Assembly (NCBI GenBank): GCA_050117725.1
Contig: JASFME010000112.1
Span: forward strand, 1-7,528
Direction: 5' to 3'
DNA length: 7,528 nt
From: JASFJH01 sp050117725
GTDB lineage: Bacteria > Pseudomonadota > Gammaproteobacteria > AKS1
In this document: positions 1-4,227 of the stretch, piece by piece
Layout of the letters: every line of letters starts with the position of its first letter
How positions within the stretch are numbered: the stretch's first letter is position 1
Notes under the pieces: model-generated
Databases searched by the model: none
The model's input: only the letters and a program-made list of their open reading frames with translations
What the model was told of the DNA's origin: nothing
Program-made: the position numbers and the translations under genes

Positions 1-34
1 CGCCGACACCGATAATGACAACAGGATCTTGCAT
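1..34 (-). CDS. Partial CDS, N-terminus of a probable Rossmann-fold (NAD or FAD binding) protein
   Basis: Only the first 11 codons lie in the window; the gene runs off the left edge. They read MQDPVVIIGVG. A short polar start followed by a hydrophobic beta strand and GxG is how many Rossmann-type dinucleotide-binding proteins begin. A GGAG Shine-Dalgarno lies 7 nt before the ATG. The start is 20 nt after the stop of the DUF71 gene, on the same strand, so it is probably the fifth gene of the riboswitch-controlled B12 operon. Function cannot be assigned: an NAD(P)-dependent dehydrogenase or reductase and an FAD-dependent oxidoreductase both fit. An enzyme reducing or processing corrinoids would suit the context, but that is speculation. 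The start is well supported; the fold is a guess from very few residues. Confidence 0.6.
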   Translation of the reverse strand, partial: MQDPVVIIGVG

Positions 35-54
35 GGACTTGCTCCGCCAGCATG

Positions 55-762
55 TTAAGGATTCAATCGGGGCGATAGTATACGGGATTGATCCGAAAGC
101 TGCAGATCGGCAAATACAAACCCGTCGCGTTCAACCACATCACCCGGCTTGATCTCGATGGCATACTGGAACATCGGGCCGTCCGTGACGCAGGTATGGA
201 ATTCGCCATGCTCGCCGCAGGGATCGACACCCGCCGGCAACTCGGCAAGCAAGGCGTGATCGAAGCGGCGTCCGGCCAGCTGCGCCGGCATGACACGTGG
301 ATCGACGCAACTCAGGTGCGCTACCAGTCCTGCGTCGATCATGTCATGCGCGAGTTGTTGTGTAGGCGTCTGCCAGAGCGGAAACAGCGGCGTGATACCC
401 GTATCGGCCAGTTGCTGTTCACGGTAGGCGCGGATGTCTTCAAGGAACAGATCGCCAAATGCCATGTGCCGGATGCCCATGTCTTTCACCTGTTGAATGA
501 ACGCACTCATGATGCGTTCGTAGTCGTTGTTGGCACAGGGCCAGGGCAGATGGATGGGGTAGAGAGGCAGACCCGCCGCTTCGGCCTGCTGTTCGAGGAT
601 TTGCCGGCGCACGGCGTGCATCGCGACCCGGTCAAAACTTTCATTAAGCGTGGTCACCAGGCCAACGACCTCAATGTCTGCGCGCTGTCGCAGGCTATGC
701 AGGGTCCAGGCGCTGTCCTTGCCGCTGCTCCAGCTCAGCAGCACCGGGGTGCGTGTCGACAT
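55..762 (-). CDS. DUF71/COG2102 (Dph6-like) PP-loop ATP pyrophosphatase, predicted B12-salvage type
   Basis: The protein has 235 residues. An adenine-nucleotide alpha-hydrolase PP-loop, SSGKDS, sits at residues 12-17 after a short beta strand. Two further family blocks are clear: GDLFLEDIRAYRE (about 103-115) and DPCGEHGEFHT (about 180-190). Eukaryotic and archaeal relatives (Dph6) use ATP to amidate diphthine on elongation factor 2. Bacteria lack diphthamide, and comparative genomics of DUF71 has predicted a B12-salvage role for a bacterial branch. Position directly after a cobalamin adenosyltransferase in a B12-riboswitch operon fits that branch. An ATP-dependent amidation, or another activation of a corrinoid side chain, is inference. 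The ATG at 762 is preferred over an in-frame ATG at 831: it directly precedes the conserved N-terminus, has an AGG-type site upstream, and lies 4 nt after the previous stop, whereas the longer form would overlap the adenosyltransferase gene by over 60 nt. Likely cytosolic. Confidence 0.9.
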   Translation of the reverse strand: MSTRTPVLLSWSSGKDSAWTLHSLRQRADIEVVGLVTTLNESFDRVAMHAVRRQILEQQAEAAGLPLYPIHLPWPCANNDYERIMSAFIQQVKDMGIRHMAFGDLFLEDIRAYREQQLADTGITPLFPLWQTPTQQLAHDMIDAGLVAHLSCVDPRVMPAQLAGRRFDHALLAELPAGVDPCGEHGEFHTCVTDGPMFQYAIEIKPGDVVERDGFVFADLQLSDQSRILSPRLNP

Positions 763-766
763 GGTT

Positions 767-1321
767 TTACCTGTCGTGGCGACGCGGTTGCCAGAGCACT
801 TCCTCGCCGTTTTCAAAGCGTGCCAGCACACGGGCGATCACGAACAACAGGTCGGAGAGGCGGTTCAGGTAGGCCAGTGCCTGCGGGTTGATGGTGTCAC
901 TGCGCATCAGGGTGACAACGCGGCGTTCGGCACGGCGGCAGACACAACGTGCGACGTGGCAGGTCGAGGTCGCCTTGCCACCGGCGGGCAGGATGAATTC
1001 CTTGAGCATGGGCAACTCGGCATTGAAGGTATCCAGCTGTTGCTCGAGGCGGTTGACATAGTCTGCCTGCATGGCCGTGTAGTTCGGCATCGACATTTCG
1101 CCACCGAGATCGAACAGGTCGTGCTGGACTTCGACGAGTACGCTGCGCACTGCTTCGGGCAGGTCATACGCGAGGAGCAGGCCGACATGGCTGTTCAGTT
1201 CGTCGACCGTGCCATAGGCCTCGACGCGCGCGCTGTCCTTGTCGATGCGCGAGCCATCACCCAGCCCGGTGTCACCCTTGTCACCGGTGCGCGTATAGAT
1301 TTTCGAGAGTCGATGTCCCAT
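767..1321 (-). CDS. pduO: PduO-type ATP:cob(I)alamin adenosyltransferase
   Basis: The protein has 184 residues, the usual size for single-domain PduO/MMAB-type enzymes. It transfers the adenosyl group of ATP to cob(I)alamin (or cob(I)yrinic acid a,c-diamide) to make adenosylcobalamin in the cytosol. Visible family motifs in order are TRTGDKGDTGL (10-20, ATP-binding N-terminus), AYGTVDELNS (35-44), the FILPAGG region (109-115), CRRAERRVV (128-136, conserved arginines of the active site) and YLNRLSDLLFVIAR (151-164). It is not related to the BtuR/CobA-type adenosyltransferase. The symbol is the family name; there is no pdu operon here. The ATG lies 5 nt after the TAG stop of the tonB-like gene and has no convincing Shine-Dalgarno, so translation is probably coupled to the upstream gene. 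Its product may be the ligand that shuts down its own operon through the riboswitch. Confidence 0.95.
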   Translation of the reverse strand: MGHRLSKIYTRTGDKGDTGLGDGSRIDKDSARVEAYGTVDELNSHVGLLLAYDLPEAVRSVLVEVQHDLFDLGGEMSMPNYTAMQADYVNRLEQQLDTFNAELPMLKEFILPAGGKATSTCHVARCVCRRAERRVVTLMRSDTINPQALAYLNRLSDLLFVIARVLARFENGEEVLWQPRRHDR

Positions 1322-1326
1322 GGCGT

Positions 1327-2007
1327 CTAGAGTAATCGGTATCGAACCGGTAATTCCAGTGCCAGTGACTGGCCATTGAGAATACTGGCCGCGTCAGGCA
1401 GACGCTCGACCCTGGTCAGGCTGTCGAGCGCGGCACGATCAAGAATATGATGTCCGGAACTCTGGATGACACGGATATGATTCAGTGCTCCATCGGCCGC
1501 GAGTTGCAGGCCGAGCCGGACCTCGCCTTGCCAGCCACGCCGGATTGCCAGGCGCGGGTAATGGAATTGCAGGCGGAAGGCCTGCTGTAGTTGGGCGCGC
1601 AGCAGACTGGCCTGTTGCGCATTGACTGCCGGACTCGATGGCTGTTGGGCGGCTGCCGCGTTTTGCGCATTGGCCACACTGGTGGGCGTGGTATCTTCTC
1701 TGGTCGGCTCTGCCGCCGGGGCAGGTGGCTGCGTCTGTGGCGGCGTCGCGTGGCGTGCCGTTGTGATAACCGGTTTGGCAGCCTGTGCTGTGTCCTGTCG
1801 GGGTTGGATTTTTTCAGGTGCGGTGTCGGCAACGGCTGGTGCGTCCTCCTGTTTACGGGGAGCGTTCGTGGCCGGGCTGGGCAGAATACTGATGCGATAG
1901 GGTGTGCCGATGATGATGCGATGCTCTTGTTGTGACAGCGGTACCCACAGCAGCCCTGCGTGCAGAGCTGCTGAAAGTAACACAAATGCTGTCAGTCGCA
2001 TCGGCAT
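1327..2007 (-). CDS. tonB: TonB-family energy transducer, likely dedicated to the BtuB-type receptor
   Basis: The protein has 226 residues with the three-part TonB layout. One N-terminal membrane anchor lies at about 5-23. A Pro/Ala/Gln-rich periplasmic linker covers about 43-128. A C-terminal TonB domain covers about 133-226 and includes HYPRLAIRRGWQGEV (149-163) and SSGHHILDRAAL (173-184), the typical YP...G.G.V and SSG..LD.AAL pattern. TonB proteins pass proton-motive-force energy from ExbB/ExbD to outer-membrane receptors by binding their TonB box. The gene starts 6 nt after the btuB stop. Only an AAAGG stretch 13 nt before the ATG could act as a ribosome site, so coupling to btuB translation is likely. 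A second in-frame ATG two codons later is possible. No exbB or exbD is visible, so it probably borrows ones encoded elsewhere. A dedicated role with BtuB is inferred from position. Confidence 0.9.
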   Translation of the reverse strand: MPMRLTAFVLLSAALHAGLLWVPLSQQEHRIIIGTPYRISILPSPATNAPRKQEDAPAVADTAPEKIQPRQDTAQAAKPVITTARHATPPQTQPPAPAAEPTREDTTPTSVANAQNAAAAQQPSSPAVNAQQASLLRAQLQQAFRLQFHYPRLAIRRGWQGEVRLGLQLAADGALNHIRVIQSSGHHILDRAALDSLTRVERLPDAASILNGQSLALELPVRYRLL

Positions 2008-2013
2008 CCGGGT

Positions 2014-3819
2014 TTAGCTGCCTTTCGGTGAATAACGCAACTGCACACCAACGGTACGGCCAGGCGTGGTGTAGTCATCAACAAGCTCGTATTGCTCATC
2101 AAAGATGTTTTCAATACGACCATGCAGTGACCAGTCGCGGTCCAGTTTCATGCTGCCGGTCAGGTTAACCAGCGTGTAACCTCCCAGGTCCTTGCGGGCA
2201 AAGGTGGTGGCATCGAAATCTTCGCGCGACCCACTGGCCAGCACATCCATACCGAGCTGGTAGTCGCCACGTGTATAACCCAGTGTTGCGGTAATACTGC
2301 GCTTGGCACGACGCAGTAACAATGCATCATTGCTCTCGTCCCAGGGCTTCTGGAAGATCGCTTCGGCACGAGCATACCACGGACCGTGTTTGTACTCGTA
2401 ATTGAACTCGATACCCTTGATACGTGCCTTGTTCGTGTTCTGTGCCTGATAATCAAAGAAGCCAGGGCCAACGTACACGACATTGATCAGGTTATCGATC
2501 CTGTTATCAAAGGCACTGACGCCGAAGCTCTGCCGTGCATCGGGTTTGTAACGCAGGCCAAGCTCGAGGTTGCGGGATTTTTCCGGTTGCAGGTCCGGGT
2601 TGCCGCCAAAGCCGAACCGGTCATTGCCGCTCGGCGCACGGAACGCAGTTCCCACGCCGGCCAGCAGACGCAGTTTGGCTGTGGCCTGGTAGCCGTATTC
2701 GGCGTTCCACGTGTTATGCGTACCGAAGTCTTCGTGATCCGTATGCCGGGCTGCCAGCAGGGCATGATGCTTGCCGTACTGCATATCGCCCTGCACATAG
2801 CCGGCGGTGGTGCGTGTTTTTTCATCGTAACCGTTTTCGGCCGTTTCATTTTCATTGGTAATGCCGAACGTCAGCAGGTGGAATGCGTCGAGTTGCACGT
2901 CATTTTGCCAGTCAACGACGTTGCGCCTGGTACGAGCGACCGCACTGCTCTGGTTCTGGCTGAGTTCGTCGCGCATGGCACTGAGCTTGAGACTGGAGGC
3001 CCAGCGATCTGACAGCTCTTTTTTCAGCGTCAGTGAGGTACTCTTCAGGTCAAAGTCCTGGTCGAGCGGGTTTAACAGGAAGTTCAGGTATTCGTTCCTG
3101 CCACTGGCCTGCCAATGTGACAGCTCGATATCGAGACCATTGCCCAGAACCGTACCGATGTAGGCGTTCACATTTGTATTGCGATTGTCATTGTCAATGC
3201 TGGAGCTGCGGCGGGCCGGGAAGCCTTCGGTATTTTTAACCGACACATCGAAACCGGCGCGCAGTTTGTCGTTGTTGTGGGAAACACCGCCACTGAACTC
3301 GCGCGTGTTGTTTTCCGCCAGCCCGAGTGTGGCATGCATACGCGTGCCCGCTGCCTTGTCGCGACGCGTGATGATATGGACCACACCACCAATCGCCTCC
3401 GAGCCCCACAGTGTTGAGCGTGGACCCTTGATGATTTCTATGCGTTCGATCAATTCCGGATCGATATGCTGGATCGCGGCACCACCGGTTGTACCCGGTG
3501 TCAGTTTCACACCATCGATCATGATCAGCGTGTGGTCACTTTCCGTACCACGCGTAAACAACGAAGTCTGGGCGCCGGCGCCACCGGTGCGGGCGATATC
3601 CAGCCCGGCATGAAAACGCAACAGCTCAGCGACATCAATGGCCAGGCTTTGTTCGATGTCTTCACGAGTGATGATGATCACCGGCGCCAGTGCATCATCA
3701 ATTGACTGCGCACCGCGGCTTGCAGTAACAACAACCGGTTCGAGAGTTTCGGCCGCCTCTACAGGCAGGGCCAGGACAGCGCCGGCCAACAGGCCGGCCA
3801 GGGTAATACGTTCAGGCAT
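2014..3819 (-). CDS. btuB: BtuB-like TonB-dependent outer-membrane cobalamin receptor
   Basis: The mature product is a 22-strand beta-barrel with an N-terminal plug that imports corrinoids into the periplasm. The 601-residue length is close to E. coli BtuB (614). Residues 1-22 or 23 look like a signal peptide (hydrophobic core, cleavage near EAA). A TonB box, TLEPVVVTAS (25-34), follows. Plug motifs LFTRGTESDHTLIMIDGVKL (87-106) and IERIEIIKGPRSTLWGSEA (124-142) are clear. A near-C-terminal block NIFDEQYELVDDYTTPGR is typical of the last strands. IDNDN at about 208-212 may match the calcium-binding loop of E. coli BtuB (tentative). The ATG at 3819 is chosen because GGAG sits 6 nt upstream and a signal peptide follows at once; an in-frame ATG at 3951 falls at the edge of the riboswitch and would add 44 unlikely residues. 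The riboswitch upstream strongly supports cobalamin over iron. The C-terminus RYSPKGS lacks the usual terminal aromatic residue. Confidence 0.95.
   Translation of the reverse strand: MPERITLAGLLAGAVLALPVEAAETLEPVVVTASRGAQSIDDALAPVIIITREDIEQSLAIDVAELLRFHAGLDIARTGGAGAQTSLFTRGTESDHTLIMIDGVKLTPGTTGGAAIQHIDPELIERIEIIKGPRSTLWGSEAIGGVVHIITRRDKAAGTRMHATLGLAENNTREFSGGVSHNNDKLRAGFDVSVKNTEGFPARRSSSIDNDNRNTNVNAYIGTVLGNGLDIELSHWQASGRNEYLNFLLNPLDQDFDLKSTSLTLKKELSDRWASSLKLSAMRDELSQNQSSAVARTRRNVVDWQNDVQLDAFHLLTFGITNENETAENGYDEKTRTTAGYVQGDMQYGKHHALLAARHTDHEDFGTHNTWNAEYGYQATAKLRLLAGVGTAFRAPSGNDRFGFGGNPDLQPEKSRNLELGLRYKPDARQSFGVSAFDNRIDNLINVVYVGPGFFDYQAQNTNKARIKGIEFNYEYKHGPWYARAEAIFQKPWDESNDALLLRRAKRSITATLGYTRGDYQLGMDVLASGSREDFDATTFARKDLGGYTLVNLTGSMKLDRDWSLHGRIENIFDEQYELVDDYTTPGRTVGVQLRYSPKGS
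3781..3798 (-). repeat. Perfect GC inverted repeat inside the btuB signal-peptide codons
   Basis: GCCGGCC and GGCCGGC (7 bp) are separated by a 4-nt loop. In the mRNA this would be a very stable stem-loop starting about 20 nt after the btuB start codon. It encodes part of the hydrophobic signal-peptide core. It could be a side effect of GC-rich Ala/Gly/Leu codons, or it could affect ribosome entry. Sequences within the early coding region are known to contribute to control of E. coli btuB. Confidence 0.6.
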
Positions 3820-3824
3820 TGAAT

Positions 3825-3891
3825 TCTCCAATTGCCAGTCATGCGCACGCCCGCGCATGGAGTTAAGTACAACGCTACTGGCAGAAGGAGA
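3825..3891 (-). promoter_or_regulatory. Putative Shine-Dalgarno sequestor hairpin of btuB (riboswitch expression platform)
   Basis: On the minus-strand RNA, UCUCC (3891-3887) can pair with GGAGA (3829-3825), which contains the btuB Shine-Dalgarno. UGCCAGU (3883-3877) can pair perfectly with ACUGGCA (3839-3833). The two helices are joined by a 3x3 internal loop. The 37-nt loop holds a nested perfect 6-bp hairpin (AUGCGC/GCGCAU, 3858-3841). No U-tract follows any stem, so this looks like a translational switch and not an intrinsic terminator. The pairing is directly seen; its use as the OFF state is inference. Confidence 0.7.
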
Positions 3892-3928
3892 GAGGTGAGG
3901 GTCGAGTGAACTGACCGCCCGCTCTGCC
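3880..3928 (-). promoter_or_regulatory. Candidate antisequestor helix competing with the btuB sequestor
   Basis: GGCAGA (3928-3923) can pair with UCUGCC (3885-3880), and a G-U pair extends the helix to 7 bp. It takes up four nucleotides of the UGCCAGU strand used by the sequestor, so the two folds exclude each other. The same GGCAG can instead close a small hairpin with CUGC just upstream (about 3938-3935), which could be the riboswitch P13-type element. The model is that without ligand the antisequestor frees the Shine-Dalgarno; with ligand the small hairpin docks on the aptamer and the sequestor forms. Inferred by hand pairing only. Confidence 0.4.
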
Positions 3929-3949
3929 GCCCGCCGCAGCAACCTTGGC

Positions 3950-4136
3950 ATGCTTCGGGCCGGTCTCCGGGCTTACGAGTGGGAAATGTCCCGGACCATC
4001 GCCTTCCCGTGTCAAACACAGTGGCGTGTTGATGGCCCTTTACTCGATTACCGTTGCGGGGGCAGCGTCGGAATTGACCAACAGGTCGCACCGACTTCCC
4101 GTTTCACTCCGTTTACTGAAAAGTTCATGGAGCACC
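3950..4136 (-). promoter_or_regulatory. Cobalamin (AdoCbl-type) riboswitch aptamer
   Basis: All main conserved blocks are present in order on the minus strand. They are GGTGCT (4136-4131), GGGAAGTCGG (4100-4091), GCTGCCCCCGCAACGGTAA (4066-4048), GCCACTGTG (4025-4017), GGGAAGGCGATGG (4008-3996) and the B12 box AGCCCGGAGACCGGCC (3973-3958). Supporting helices can be drawn by hand: P1 as GUGCU with AGCAU (4135-4131 with 3954-3950), GUCGG with CCGAC around a small GACC/GGUC hairpin, and an 8-bp helix GGGCCAUC with GAUGGUCC. It binds a cobalamin cofactor and lowers expression of the downstream genes, here btuB to the DUF71 gene and beyond. The full set of blocks, including the large P6 region, suggests the class preferring adenosylcobalamin; ligand preference was not measured. 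Confidence 0.96.
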
Positions 4137-4151
4137 TGAAACAGTGCGGCA

Positions 4152-4180
4152 ACTTTATGGCCAGAGCCGGGGCAGGTCAA
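4152..4180 (-). promoter_or_regulatory. Sigma70-like promoter of the btuB riboswitch operon
   Basis: The -35 element TTGACC (4180-4175) matches the consensus at 5 of 6 positions. The -10 element TAAAGT (4157-4152) matches at 4 of 6. The spacer is exactly 17 nt. The predicted start, near 4145, lies directly before the first riboswitch nucleotides. The position just ahead of the aptamer strengthens the call. It lies in the 47-nt-plus gap after the stop of the GGDEF/EAL gene, where I see no intrinsic terminator, so read-through from that gene may also reach the riboswitch. Confidence 0.75.
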
Positions 4181-4227
4181 GCAGATTTTCACGTGCCAAT
4201 GATAAAACAGGCAGTTAGTGATGCGGT

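Noticed and set aside
763..831. Longer start for the DUF71 protein at 831
   Set aside because: The extra 23 residues overlap the adenosyltransferase gene and precede the conserved N-terminus, while the ATG at 762 fits operon spacing.
88..891. Plus-strand open frame of 267 codons opposite the DUF71 gene
   Set aside because: It lies antisense to a gene with clear family motifs, shows no recognisable domain, and is explained by the absence of stops in a GC-rich reverse frame.
650..1330. Plus-strand open frame of 226 codons opposite the adenosyltransferase
   Set aside because: It is a mirror of a strongly conserved enzyme on the minus strand; no motif, and it overlaps the start of the DUF71 gene as well.
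2386..3012. Plus-strand open frame of 208 codons inside btuB
   Set aside because: Antisense to the continuous BtuB barrel sequence, with no domain signal.
3820..3951. In-frame 44-residue N-terminal extension of BtuB from an ATG at 3951
   Set aside because: It begins at the edge of the riboswitch P1 helix, would place an Arg/Ser-rich stretch before the signal peptide, and the ATG at 3819 has a proper GGAG site.
4142..4227. Intrinsic terminator after the GGDEF/EAL gene
   Set aside because: No GC stem followed by a U-run is visible on the minus strand; the segment is better explained by the btuB promoter. A short repeat of GGATGCGG-like sequence near 4220-4238 is too small to interpret.
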